IMG/VR virus record: IMGVR_UViG_3300008266_000014
Span: 62,001-126,000 of that record
Direction: 5' to 3' (one strand)
Length of the DNA stretch: 64,000 bases
DNA from: a virus
Below the pieces are notes generated by a model. That model made no database searches, was not told where the DNA came from, and saw nothing but the letters and a program-made list of their open reading frames with translations. Shown here one piece after another: positions 45,697 through 54,649 of the stretch. How positions within the stretch are numbered: position 1 is the first letter of the stretch; each line of letters begins with the position of its first letter. A program made the position numbers and the translations under genes.

Positions 45697-47613
45697 ATGA
45701 AGAATCTCTACGAATCAATCAAACAAGTTATCTCTGAGAAAACTCTTACACCTTTTCAGCAAGAGTTTGCAAAGCAGATGAAGGAGAAGGGTGCTGGTAA
45801 GACCTTTACATGGCAAGATCCTAAGACAGGAAAGAGCACAGAAATCCTTTTGAAGTATAAAGAGGAACCAAAGCCTCAGGCTGCAGTTAAGCCAGAAGCA
45901 AAAAAAGAACCACCTAAGGTAGAGCCAGCAAAACCAGAAGTCAAAAAGCCAGAGCCAGAGGCTGGTGTTGATAAGAAGAAAAGCGATGAGCTGTTTGCCG
46001 ACATCAGAAAAGATGCGCAAGGTAAGTCACCAGAAGAGGTTCGTGCTGCTGCTCAGAAGGCATTAAAAGACACAGAAGCTGATCTTGCCAAGAAGGAAGG
46101 TCCAAAGCCAGCCGAACCAATTAAGACAGAACCACAGTCTGCAGAGATGGAAATCAAAACTGTAGACATGATTAAAGACAAAGAAAAGAATTCTAAAAAA
46201 ACTAACGAGGAAATTAAAATGTCAATAAACAAGAAATTTAATGTTTCTGACGCTCTTTACAGCTCTGTCATGGAAGTTATGGCAAAGTCTTCTGGGGGCA
46301 CAGTCCCAAAGAACGAAAAACAGAAGCAACTTGCTGCAAAGCATGGAGATCCAAATGTCATTACTCACGGTGATGTGTTGAAAGCACGTGGCGTAAAGAT
46401 GAAGGAAGAGACTGAACAAGTTGATGAACTGAGCACAAAGACTCTTTCTTCTTACGTCAAAAAACGTGGTGCCCAATTAAGAGGTGGGTATGAGGACTCG
46501 GAGAAAGTTAAAGGTATTAATGCTGCTCTTAGAAAGATTAAACAAAATTCAGTTAAAGAAGATATCGAGCAGGTTGATGAACTCTCGCGTGGCAAGTTAG
46601 TTGGATACATTGAGAAAGCATCAAAGACCAAGGGTTCAGAAGCAATTGCACGGGTTGCTGGTATCAAGAAAGCAGCTCAGAAGTTGAAAGACATCAAGAA
46701 GCAGTCGATGCAGTCTGAGGATGTTGAGCAGGTCGATGAGATTAGTAAAGGTACTCTAGGATCATACATTTCTAAATCTGCAGACAAGGCTCGTGAACAT
46801 GGTTTTTATGGTGGTGTTGCCTTCACTAAAGGAAAGCTGGGTCAAAGCGATTATCATGCAAAAAAAGAGTTGAAACGTACCACAGGAATCAACAAAGCAT
46901 TAGGTCGTCTAACAAAAGAAGAAGCTCTTGATGAAGCCAAGAAACTAATTTCTAAGCACGGTGAAGATCAGCCTATCTCTGCTAAGGTCTATAAAGACAC
47001 AGAGTGGAATGAGTATCAGGTTCATTTCTTCAAAGATGGTAAGCACATGGGAGAAGGCCCTGTTAGCTATCACGATGACAAAGAAGATGCTCAGAATACA
47101 GCAGATCATGCATTGGAAAAGATGAATAAGTCAAAAACCAATGCAGCCTCGATCGTTGCAGCTGCAAAGAAGCGTTCAGCTGGTGAACATGCAATGGAAG
47201 AGAGAATCATCGAAGGTACAATGAGAGGTGGTAAGTATGTTGATGATGCACCACGTCCAGGAACAAATGAAGTTCCAGTTCCTGACGAGGGGTACAGACC
47301 ACCAAAGTCTCAACCAAAGAAGCCAGTCAAATCTTCTGATACAACAAAGTTGAATGACGTGGAAGAATCAAAGAACATGGACACTCCTGGTAACAGCTAC
47401 GAGCATCAGTGTGCGATCCATGTAAGAAGTGAGTCATTTGGTGACGGTCGTACTATTACCACACAACATGCTGATCCAGACGAGTATGGTAACATTGCAT
47501 GGTACGATGTTATGTTTGAGCACGGAATCGAGAAGTTTGTTCCAACAAACTCACTTGAGATCCTTGTTTCTGAGTCGCATATGCATTCCAAGCGTAAGAA
47601 AAAAGGAATGTAA
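45697..47613 (+). CDS. Large repeat-containing virion-operon protein A
   Basis: 638 aa. N-terminus MKNLYESIKQVISEK with an ISE site, a Lys/Pro/Glu-rich linker (about residues 60-165), then three copies of an EQVDE(L/I)S...T(L)xSY(V/I)xK unit beginning near bases 46414, 46567 and 46726, and a C-terminal domain (YQVHFFKDGKHMGEGPVSYHDDKEDAQNTADHALEKM and YEHQCAIHVRSESFGDGRTITTQHADPDEYGNIAWYDVMFEHGIEKFVPT). I know VDELS-type repeats from marine phages; function unclear. Likely virion. Confidence 0.65.
   Translation: MKNLYESIKQVISEKTLTPFQQEFAKQMKEKGAGKTFTWQDPKTGKSTEILLKYKEEPKPQAAVKPEAKKEPPKVEPAKPEVKKPEPEAGVDKKKSDELFADIRKDAQGKSPEEVRAAAQKALKDTEADLAKKEGPKPAEPIKTEPQSAEMEIKTVDMIKDKEKNSKKTNEEIKMSINKKFNVSDALYSSVMEVMAKSSGGTVPKNEKQKQLAAKHGDPNVITHGDVLKARGVKMKEETEQVDELSTKTLSSYVKKRGAQLRGGYEDSEKVKGINAALRKIKQNSVKEDIEQVDELSRGKLVGYIEKASKTKGSEAIARVAGIKKAAQKLKDIKKQSMQSEDVEQVDEISKGTLGSYISKSADKAREHGFYGGVAFTKGKLGQSDYHAKKELKRTTGINKALGRLTKEEALDEAKKLISKHGEDQPISAKVYKDTEWNEYQVHFFKDGKHMGEGPVSYHDDKEDAQNTADHALEKMNKSKTNAASIVAAAKKRSAGEHAMEERIIEGTMRGGKYVDDAPRPGTNEVPVPDEGYRPPKSQPKKPVKSSDTTKLNDVEESKNMDTPGNSYEHQCAIHVRSESFGDGRTITTQHADPDEYGNIAWYDVMFEHGIEKFVPTNSLEILVSESHMHSKRKKKGM
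46414..46850 (+). repeat. Protein-coding VDE(L/I)S repeats in protein A
   Basis: Three diverged repeats, each opening EQVDE(L/I)S and followed by T/G-x-L-x-S/G-Y-(V/I)-x-K, starting near 46414, 46567 and 46726, within one reading frame. They share protein rather than nucleotide identity. Confidence 0.75.
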
Positions 47614-50204
47614 TGAACGAAGATTTGCGTAACTGGTTCCGTGAGAAATGGGTTCGTATGGATACCAAAGGCAATATCAAAGGTGATTGTGCAAGAGAGG
47701 AAGGTGAAGGTAAACCCAAATGTCTTCCTCTTGCCAAAGCATCTAGTATGAGTAAAGAGAAACGTGCAGCAGCGGCAAGAAGAAAAAGAAGAGAAGATCC
47801 AGTTGCAGACAGACCAGGTAAAGGCGGCAAGCCAGTCAATGTTGCAACAGAAGAAGCAAGTACATCAGAGCTAATCAAAAAGAGTCATGAGAAACGAGGA
47901 GCTCCTGGTACACTGAAAGCAAAGATTAAAGGTCCAATCACTTTAGAGAAAGTAAGACAACTAAAGAACAGACCGAATGCAACCACACTAGATAAGAAAC
48001 AAGCTAACTTTTATATCAATATGCACACAGAAGAATATCTAGAAGAAAAGAATACACCAACCAATCCATCACTATGGAGCAAAGCAAAGTCACTTGCAAA
48101 ACAAAAGTTTGACGTGTATCCATCTGCATATGCAAATGGCTGGGCATCCAAATGGTACAAATCAAAAGGTGGTGGTTGGAAATCCGTACAAGAGGAAAGA
48201 CCAATGAAGACGTTAAGAGATATTACTGAAGGCGCAGATGAAGATCGTCCTTTCGAAATAGTTCATAAGAGTGGTAAAAGTATTGGACGATATAAAACCC
48301 TTAAAACTGCTCGTATGGTAGCAGATAAAAAAGATCTAGAATATGGAGCAATTGCTCATTCAGTAAGGAGAGTAAAACAAGATGATCAAAAGACTACTTC
48401 AGAAGGTGTTGTAGTTATGTCTGACTATAAACTAGACAAAAAAGGTCGTAAATACAAAGCTCACAGAAAAACAATAAGTCCTACGGCAATGGATGTCGCA
48501 AAAGGAATGAGGAAAGGTCCTCAATCAGAGCTTGGTGAGGCAGTCAACCCTTATCAAATTCAAGAAGAGGGTGACTATCCTCATGTAGGAACAGGTACAA
48601 GCAGAAGTATGCAGATGGCAAGAGATATCGCTACCAATAAAGCAAGATCATCGATGATGAAAGCAAAATATGGTGATGACGTATCTGGTAAAGAGATTCC
48701 TGCATATGATGAAGATAAACTAGATTTGAAGTCTGATGACAAAGGAAACTATGTTGCTACTGTAAAGATGCGTGAAAAGATTGCTGCTATGAAGGAAAGT
48801 ATCAATCCATATTACGAGGCTGTGAATATTCAGGGTCACAATATTAATGATGATGACTGGTATATTGTTCATAACAAAACCAAGAAGATAGTTAGTTCTG
48901 TTGGTGGAAAGAGTCATGTTGGAAAGCAAATATCATTCAATGCAGGATATTCCGGAAACAAAGCCAAGGTAGATGACGAGCACACTGCATATACAGGAAT
49001 GAAAGTAAAGAGTGTCATGGCAGAGGAAGTCGATCAAATTGACGAGGTTGGTAACACACCTGAAGGCAAAAAGACTCTCCAGGCATATATGTCAAGATCA
49101 ATAACCAATATGATGAAGAATCCAGAAAAAGGTTCGCAGAGAGAAAGAGGCATGCAAAGGGCAGCAGATCGTCTAGATAAAATTAGACAATCAGAAAGAA
49201 GTTCCAAACGTAAAGATACTATTATTAAAAAAGCTAAAGAAATTGATAATTTGATGTGGCAAAACGAAGAAGCTATTCAAGTTGATGAGATTTCCAAAAA
49301 GGCAGCTGCTTCATATATTTCCAAAGCAGCTAAAGATATTGCATATGATGCAAACTACGTTGGTTTTGTTGCTGGAAAGAAAACAAAAGGACATAATCCA
49401 ACTGAAGAATCTCCAAGAGAGTTAAAGCGTCATGCAGGTATTGCAAACGCATTAAAAAGACTTGTGAAGGAAGCAAGGATTGAGCAGGTTGATGAAATTA
49501 GCAAAAAGACTGTAAAGAGCTATCTTGAAAAGACTGTTGATCCTGTCTATGGTATTCCTAAAAGCAAGGAAAAGATTGCTCAAAGAATGCAAGGTATTTC
49601 CCGTGCTCATCAAAGAGTTGTAGGAAACAAACCTACAAGTGAAGAAGTAGAATTAGATGAGGCTTCTGATTACGCAATTGTAAGCACACACCACTTTCCA
49701 GATAAATCAATGGCTGTTAAAGTCAAAGACAAAGAATCGGGTAAGGAGTTTCATCATGTAGGTAGCCCTACACACTTGAATAACACACTGAAATCTAGAT
49801 ATAAAATTAACTATAGATTGGTGTGGGATGAAAGAAATGTCAAACCAGCAAATGAAGAGTTTGAACAAGTAGATGAGATCAGCAAAGCAACTGCCACAAG
49901 CTATGTAAGAAAGAAGCTATCTCAGATGGGTAAGCGTTCTGGTGATGCAACTCCAAAAGACTTTGAAAATCTTGCAAGAGCATATAAGCGTATGGGTGTT
50001 AGCGACAAAGCAATGAGAGAGAATGTGAATCAGATTGAAGAAGCATCGCTTGTCAAAGTATCTACAAATCCAGATGGATCAAGAACAGCTTCTGTTAAAA
50101 CTGACACCGGTAAAATTGTAAATCACACATTCAGAAAAGCGGCCTCTATCAATAAACTTTTGAAGAGACGATATAATATTTCAGGATCTATTCCAGAAAA
50201 CTAA
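47613..50204 (+). CDS. Large repeat-containing virion-operon protein B
   Basis: 863 aa. N-terminal module NEDLRNWFREKWVRMDTKGNIKGDC ... KCLPLAKASSMSKEKRAAAARRKRRED and then NPSLWSKAKSLAKQKFDVYPSAYANGWASKWYKSKGGGWK are two domains often joined in phage structural polyproteins. After ~200 further residues come VDE-type repeats near 49030, 49278, 49482, 49645 and 49863. The segment ELKRHAGIANALKRLVKEA mirrors one in protein A, so the two genes share duplicated modules. Shares the TAATG junction with protein A. Confidence 0.65.
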   Translation: MNEDLRNWFREKWVRMDTKGNIKGDCAREEGEGKPKCLPLAKASSMSKEKRAAAARRKRREDPVADRPGKGGKPVNVATEEASTSELIKKSHEKRGAPGTLKAKIKGPITLEKVRQLKNRPNATTLDKKQANFYINMHTEEYLEEKNTPTNPSLWSKAKSLAKQKFDVYPSAYANGWASKWYKSKGGGWKSVQEERPMKTLRDITEGADEDRPFEIVHKSGKSIGRYKTLKTARMVADKKDLEYGAIAHSVRRVKQDDQKTTSEGVVVMSDYKLDKKGRKYKAHRKTISPTAMDVAKGMRKGPQSELGEAVNPYQIQEEGDYPHVGTGTSRSMQMARDIATNKARSSMMKAKYGDDVSGKEIPAYDEDKLDLKSDDKGNYVATVKMREKIAAMKESINPYYEAVNIQGHNINDDDWYIVHNKTKKIVSSVGGKSHVGKQISFNAGYSGNKAKVDDEHTAYTGMKVKSVMAEEVDQIDEVGNTPEGKKTLQAYMSRSITNMMKNPEKGSQRERGMQRAADRLDKIRQSERSSKRKDTIIKKAKEIDNLMWQNEEAIQVDEISKKAAASYISKAAKDIAYDANYVGFVAGKKTKGHNPTEESPRELKRHAGIANALKRLVKEARIEQVDEISKKTVKSYLEKTVDPVYGIPKSKEKIAQRMQGISRAHQRVVGNKPTSEEVELDEASDYAIVSTHHFPDKSMAVKVKDKESGKEFHHVGSPTHLNNTLKSRYKINYRLVWDERNVKPANEEFEQVDEISKATATSYVRKKLSQMGKRSGDATPKDFENLARAYKRMGVSDKAMRENVNQIEEASLVKVSTNPDGSRTASVKTDTGKIVNHTFRKAASINKLLKRRYNISGSIPEN
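49030..49960 (+). repeat. Protein-coding VDE(I/L) repeats in protein B
   Basis: Five diverged units: VDQIDEVG, IQVDEISKKAAASYISK, IEQVDEISKKTVKSYLEK, VELDEAS and FEQVDEISKATATSYVRK, at about 49030, 49278, 49482, 49645 and 49863. Related to those in protein A. Confidence 0.75.
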
Positions 50205-50205
50205 G

Positions 50206-50442
50206 ATGCCAATTATTCTTCAGAGCGATATTACCTTTAAAGAACCTCCGCAACCTCAAATTAGAGGAGGTGGTCAGGCTACTTCACTGCAATCACTTAG
50301 AGCAAGGTTAGAACCCAAAGTTGAAAAACCAAATGAGATCAAAAGAGAGTTCAAACCAAAGGTAAGAGACACGAATACCACCCTGATTCAATACAAAGAA
50401 TCTTCGTTTTTAAACGATATGCTGTCGAACAATAAAGAATAA
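50206..50442 (+). CDS. Small virion-operon protein
   Basis: 78 aa, one base after protein B. Pro/Gln-rich start (LQSDITFKEPPQPQIRGGGQATSLQSLRARLEPKV), probably disordered. May be a head or tail accessory; no family recognised. A late-box variant overlaps its stop codon. Confidence 0.55.
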   Translation: MPIILQSDITFKEPPQPQIRGGGQATSLQSLRARLEPKVEKPNEIKREFKPKVRDTNTTLIQYKESSFLNDMLSNNKE

Positions 50443-50445
50443 ATA
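50438..50445 (+). promoter_or_regulatory. Possible late promoter before a structural gene
   Basis: AATAAATA, one mismatch from the late box, 30 bases before the next ATG. It would give the structural gene downstream its own late transcript. Confidence 0.4.
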
Positions 50446-50475
50446 ATAAAACAAACCTAGTCAAGGAGTAAGAAA

Positions 50476-51333
50476 ATGCCATTATGGGGAAATCAAGACG
50501 CAGCCAGTAACTCAGTTATTTCTGCGCCTGCTCAATTTAAACAATCACCAAACACTGCAAATAGAGATGCTTTGTACGGTAATACTACACAAGATGCAGT
50601 AGTGGCTGGTCAGACAGTTGGTATGTACGCTGCTGATACCACAGAAATGAGTGTTGGATCAGGTCCAGTAGTTGATGCCGTGATTACTTTTGCTGGTTCT
50701 GGATATGGAGCAAATACAACTGTAGCATTCAGCTCCAATAACACAGGATCAAGTGCTGCTGCTAATGCTCAATCAAATGCTTCTGGTAGAATCACTGCTG
50801 TTAATCTAACAAACAATGGTTCTGGATATACTACATCACCAATTATCACGATTGCTGCTCCATCAGCTCAAACATTTGCTGGTAACACAACATCTGTTAC
50901 AGTTGGTAATACAACAAATACTGGTTGGATCACACTTGGAACCAACAGAGCATTTTTTGTTAACAACGACATCGTAACATACCTTGTTGCTGCAAGTAAT
51001 ACTGCTATTGGTGGTCTAACAAACAACACCACGTATGCTGTGCAAACAATTAACTCAACAGCTATTCAGTTGCTGGTTAGTGTTGGTGGTGCTTCTGTTA
51101 ACCTCTCTTCTGCTGAAACATCTGCGCAGGCTGGTCACTCAATTACTGGTGAAACAGCAACTGGTGCAGTTACTGTTGGTGGTGCAAAGAACAGAGGTAT
51201 CACTCACGCTGGATGGGTAATTAGAACTGAAGGTACTGGTAACCGTGCAGGACGTGTACAGTATGAAACATTGGTAGCTATGAGCTCCATCACTGGTGAT
51301 GGATCGGACGACAATCCACTACCTGACGCATAA
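50476..51333 (+). CDS. Virion structural protein, beta-rich
   Basis: 285 aa. Opens MPLWGNQDAASNS and ends GAKNRGITHAGWVIRTEGTGNRAGRVQYETLVAMSSITGDGSDDNPLPDA, the conserved ends of a common marine T4-like structural protein. Between them is a Ser/Thr/Asn/Gly-rich insert with two Ig/bulb-like units (VITFAGSGYGANTTVAFSS and AVNLTNNGSGYTTSPIITIAAP). Very high Thr/Asn content suggests exposure on the surface. Head decoration or neck protein is my guess. AAGGAG site. Confidence 0.75.
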   Translation: MPLWGNQDAASNSVISAPAQFKQSPNTANRDALYGNTTQDAVVAGQTVGMYAADTTEMSVGSGPVVDAVITFAGSGYGANTTVAFSSNNTGSSAAANAQSNASGRITAVNLTNNGSGYTTSPIITIAAPSAQTFAGNTTSVTVGNTTNTGWITLGTNRAFFVNNDIVTYLVAASNTAIGGLTNNTTYAVQTINSTAIQLLVSVGGASVNLSSAETSAQAGHSITGETATGAVTVGGAKNRGITHAGWVIRTEGTGNRAGRVQYETLVAMSSITGDGSDDNPLPDA

Positions 51334-51617
51334 TGAGTGATCGTGCTAAAAAGATCACGGAGCTGTCTGCCCTGACAGCTCCGGCTGGTGATGACTTACT
51401 CGTTATTGTTGACGATGTTGCTGGAACTGCAACAACTAAGAAAGTAACTGTTGCTAACCTCTTTGGTAACAGTTCTGCTAATGTTGTGATTTTTAATGCA
51501 ACACCTGCAAATAGCACGATAACAGTCAAAAAAGGTACATTGTTATTTGATAACAACTACATATACATTGCAACATCAAACAACAACTTGAAAAGGGTGT
51601 CCTTGAGTTCTTTCTAA
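51333..51617 (+). CDS. Small structural protein with fibre-like motif
   Basis: 94 aa, sharing a base with the previous stop. KKITELSALTAPAGDDLLVIVDDVAGTATTKKVTVANLF is a short beta motif frequent in phage fibre and decoration proteins. Probably a virion component paired with the larger structural protein upstream. Confidence 0.7.
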   Translation: MSDRAKKITELSALTAPAGDDLLVIVDDVAGTATTKKVTVANLFGNSSANVVIFNATPANSTITVKKGTLLFDNNYIYIATSNNNLKRVSLSSF

Positions 51618-51618
51618 T

Positions 51619-52014
51619 ATGCCTATTGATGATTTGAATGAAGCTAATGCATTAGTTTATGCAGCAAAACATTATGACAATCCACACTTCTTTGATACCG
51701 TAGAGTTCTACGAAGATCTTAGTAGGTTTAAATATCTGAAGAAGCTTTTTGGAAGATATGAGGAGACAGGCGAGATCAATGAAAGACTGGTACTCAACCA
51801 CCTCACTGTGATATACAATGTATTTGGTGTAGAAGCAGCAACAAAGCTGCTGTTCTTAAAAATGGATAATTACGGCTCATATTTGAAGCCGTTTTTATTG
51901 CTTCTAAATTATCTACCAGAGGTCATCTTTGGTGTCCAAGGAAAAAACATAAACACTTCTGATATCATCATGGATCAGAATATAGTAGAGAAGCTGAGAA
52001 AAATAAATGAGTGA
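51619..52014 (+). CDS. Conserved helical T4-like phage protein
   Basis: 131 aa, all-helical pattern. FFDTVEFYEDLSRFKYLKKLFGRYEETGEINERLVLNHLTVIYNVFGVEAATKLLFLKM is a conserved block in marine T4-like phages. Function not known to me; context suggests morphogenesis. Overlaps the next gene by eight bases. Confidence 0.7.
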   Translation: MPIDDLNEANALVYAAKHYDNPHFFDTVEFYEDLSRFKYLKKLFGRYEETGEINERLVLNHLTVIYNVFGVEAATKLLFLKMDNYGSYLKPFLLLLNYLPEVIFGVQGKNINTSDIIMDQNIVEKLRKINE

Positions 52015-52534
52015 TCCAACGATTCCATCGTACATCAAGAATGTTCCCTCCATGTCACAAAATCCTCTTGTTGATATGTTTCTCACCTACCAGCTCTTAA
52101 AAAGAATCAATACACCTTTCGAACAATGGCCAGCATACAGACTAGGAATCATTGACAAGAAAGGAAAAGTATTAAAGAAAAAGTCTTCATTGAAGACAGA
52201 CAAAGAAAAGGCAGCATGGGGATATTTTGACATTGTTGCTACCAACCTCAAAAAGATTATCGCAAAAGCTCCTGGTGGTTCTTCTCAGGCAGGAACAATG
52301 GTTGCGTCCTATCTGCTAATGAAAGAATCGAGAGACTACAACCTCAACGAAGAGCAAGTATCAAGCCTTTGCGAGAATGTTTTTGGTATTGCGAGTATGA
52401 ATGCAGGGGATGCTTCTGGTGCTGGAGTAACACCTGTAAATAATATTGGGCAGGGAAATGTCAAGCTGTTTGATCCCTTGCTACCTAGAATGAAAAAGAT
52501 ATTGAGAAGAAAGAAACCAAATGTGGATACTTAA
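52007..52534 (+). CDS. Conserved putative structural protein
   Basis: 175 aa. PSYIKNVPSMSQNPLVDMFLTYQLLKRINTPFEQWPAYRLGIIDKKGKVLKKKSSLKTDKEKAAWGYFDIVATNLKKII is a block I recall from T4-like marine phages, followed by a Gly/Asn-rich linker and a basic end (KKILRRKKPNVDT). Likely virion or assembly protein. Overlaps the spanin-like gene. Confidence 0.7.
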   Translation: MSDPTIPSYIKNVPSMSQNPLVDMFLTYQLLKRINTPFEQWPAYRLGIIDKKGKVLKKKSSLKTDKEKAAWGYFDIVATNLKKIIAKAPGGSSQAGTMVASYLLMKESRDYNLNEEQVSSLCENVFGIASMNAGDASGAGVTPVNNIGQGNVKLFDPLLPRMKKILRRKKPNVDT

Positions 52535-52952
52535 CTTTTTACCTGACTGGTTTTTTCATGCGTTGTTGGTTCTGGGTGTTGCAGGATACACATCAACATT
52601 CCTTTTAAGATTCCTTCCTTCGTTTGTTTACGTCTACAAACTTCCAATTCAACTTGTTTCCATTGCGCTGATTGCTGTCAGTGTTTATATGTTTGGTGCC
52701 TTTGCAGAAAAGGCTGCATGGGAAGCCAGAGTAAAAGAAATGGAAGCTAAAGTCAAAATTGCTGAAGAAAAAGCAAAAGAAGAGAATATTAAGATTGTGA
52801 CCAAGCTCGTCACGAAGACGAAGGTTATTAGAGAGAAGGCTAAGGAAAGAGTAGCGTACATTGATAGGGAAATTGTGAAATTTGATAATAAGTGTGAGAT
52901 TCCGAAAGAATTTGTGAAAGTGGTAAATGATGCAGTGGAGCCACCAAAATGA
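52521..52952 (+). CDS. Inner-membrane spanin-like protein
   Basis: 143 aa. Two hydrophobic segments (WFFHALLVLGVAGYTSTFLLRF and LVSIALIAVSVYMFGAFA), then a long periplasmic coiled coil rich in Lys/Glu (about residues 68-125) and a Pro-containing end. This is the layout of an i-spanin, though two spans rather than one is atypical. It overlaps by four bases a small lipoprotein gene, the usual partner. Confidence 0.65.
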   Translation: MWILNFLPDWFFHALLVLGVAGYTSTFLLRFLPSFVYVYKLPIQLVSIALIAVSVYMFGAFAEKAAWEARVKEMEAKVKIAEEKAKEENIKIVTKLVTKTKVIREKAKERVAYIDREIVKFDNKCEIPKEFVKVVNDAVEPPK

Positions 52953-53206
52953 AATACTTAATTCCTTTAGTTTTACTATGTGGGTGTTCAACAACAGTTC
53001 CAGTTAAGGCAAAGTTCCCTGACGCTCCGGAACCTCTAATGGAAAAGTGTATACCTTTAATTAAACTTCAAGATGAAGCCAAACTAAGTGATGTCGCTAA
53101 GAATATGTCATATAACTATTCACTGTATCATGAGTGTTCAGTAAAGGTGGAAGCATGGCAGGAATGGTATACGAGCCAGAAGAAGATCTTTGATGAGGTC
53201 AAGTAA
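52949..53206 (+). CDS. Outer-membrane spanin-like lipoprotein
   Basis: 85 aa. MKYLIPLVLLCGC is a lipoprotein signal with the lipid-bearing Cys at residue 13. The short mature part has Pro and charged residues. Coupled by ATGA overlap to the i-spanin candidate, as in two-component spanin systems that fuse the membranes in the last step of lysis. Confidence 0.65.
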   Translation: MKYLIPLVLLCGCSTTVPVKAKFPDAPEPLMEKCIPLIKLQDEAKLSDVAKNMSYNYSLYHECSVKVEAWQEWYTSQKKIFDEVK

Positions 53207-54513
53207 TGGCTCAGTTCAGAACTGATCAAAACAAATTAGACTTTTCAAATAACAAAACACGATATGAAGTGTTCATGTTATCTGATAGGTTGACTCCATC
53301 TGGTAATCTTACAGATGCATTTGGTCGCCTAAGAATATCTCAACCCTTCACTCTTTTTGATAGCAGCCACAGATTTGCTGATAATGGACTCTGGTCAACT
53401 TCCAATACAGCTGGCGGCACATATGCTTTCGTCACTAATCAATCAACAATTGATATGACTGTCAATACAACAGCAGATGCTGAAGTAATAAGAGAAACGA
53501 CTAAAGTATTCTCATACCAGCCTGGTAAGTCTTTGTTAGTTATGAACACGTTTGCAATGAGTACCCCTAAGGCTAATTTAAGGCAGCGGGTTGGTTATTT
53601 TGGTGCACAGAATGGTGTATATTTAGAAAACGATGGTACGACGAATTATCTAGTACTTAGAAGTTACACGACAGGGGCGGTTGTTGAGACCCGTGCAGCA
53701 CAGACAAACTGGAACATCGATAAATTTGATGGTACTGGCTATTCAGGTCAAGGATCAGAACAAGCTCATACAACAGGCCTTGATGTTTCAAAAACTAACA
53801 TTCTTTGGTTTGATATAGAGTGGCTAGGCGTTGGTGATGTTAGATGTGGTTTCGTGGTTGATGGAAGATTCGTTACTGCCCATGTGTTTCATAACGATAA
53901 CAGGAACACAATTCCTTATATGACTACAGCATCGTTACCTTTGAGATATGAGATAAAGAACACAGGAACTACTGCCAGCTCAAGTACTCTGAAACAAATA
54001 TGTTCTACTGTAATTTCTGAAGGTGGATATGAATTGAGAGGCGCTCAACAAGGTGTAGGAAATGTAGTGACATCACCTGTTGATATTACCACTGCAGGAA
54101 CATATTACACACTTATTTCTCTCAGATTGAAATCAGCTCGTCTTGATGCAATAGCAGTTCTGACCGCTATATCTCTTTTAGCTGTTACAAATAACGCTGT
54201 GGTGAATTGGCAGATGAGATCTAATGGAACAACAACAGGAGGAACCTGGGTTAGTGCAGGTGCTGATTCTTCGGTTGAGTATAAATTAGATGGCGGAACT
54301 ATTACTGGAGGTCGTATCTTAGCACAAGGATACACCACAGCATCAACCCAAAGCTCCATTCCAGTAGATATTCTTAGAGAAGCACTTTTCAAGTTTCAAA
54401 TGGAAAGAAATGGATTAACTAATACTCCATTCGAATTGACATTATGTGCAACCAGTGATGTTAACGGTACGGATGTACATGCAGCATTGGACTGGGAAGA
54501 GATAACAAGATAA
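53206..54513 (+). CDS. Virion structural protein (beta-rich)
   Basis: 435 aa. N-terminus FRTDQNKLDFSNNKTRYEVFMLSDRLTPSGNLTDAFGRLRISQPFTLFDSSHRFADNGLWST is a conserved start of a cyanophage-type structural protein. The rest is Thr/Gly/Ser-rich with jelly-roll-like strands and the end HAALDWEEITR. Probably an outer capsid or tail-fibre component. Shares a base with the spanin stop. Confidence 0.72.
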   Translation: MAQFRTDQNKLDFSNNKTRYEVFMLSDRLTPSGNLTDAFGRLRISQPFTLFDSSHRFADNGLWSTSNTAGGTYAFVTNQSTIDMTVNTTADAEVIRETTKVFSYQPGKSLLVMNTFAMSTPKANLRQRVGYFGAQNGVYLENDGTTNYLVLRSYTTGAVVETRAAQTNWNIDKFDGTGYSGQGSEQAHTTGLDVSKTNILWFDIEWLGVGDVRCGFVVDGRFVTAHVFHNDNRNTIPYMTTASLPLRYEIKNTGTTASSSTLKQICSTVISEGGYELRGAQQGVGNVVTSPVDITTAGTYYTLISLRLKSARLDAIAVLTAISLLAVTNNAVVNWQMRSNGTTTGGTWVSAGADSSVEYKLDGGTITGGRILAQGYTTASTQSSIPVDILREALFKFQMERNGLTNTPFELTLCATSDVNGTDVHAALDWEEITR

Positions 54514-54516
54514 ATA
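54509..54516 (+). promoter_or_regulatory. Possible late promoter of the lysis cassette
   Basis: GATAAATA, one base off the late consensus, overlapping the stop codon of the structural gene. The expected start would lie just before hairpin I of the endolysin leader. Confidence 0.45.
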
Positions 54517-54528
54517 TTTTTCTAATAC

Positions 54529-54649
54529 ACACCTTAGGACCGTTAATCTTTAAGAGTGTATAGGGAGGCCCCTGCCTACTACATCTGCATTACAATTGCA
54601 GAGGACATAAGTGGGGCAACACCAATAACTATAATTAAAAAGGTGAAAC
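54529..54649 (+). promoter_or_regulatory. Structured leader of the endolysin gene
   Basis: Hairpin I: 54529-54536 pairs with 54551-54559 (one bulged A). Hairpins AGGC/GCCT and TCTGCA/TGCAGA follow. CACCTT (54530-54535), the left arm of hairpin I, is also perfectly complementary to AAGGTG (54640-54645), the ribosome site. The two states are exclusive, so this leader may switch translation. Covers most of the 136-base gap; nothing else is seen in it. Confidence 0.5.
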
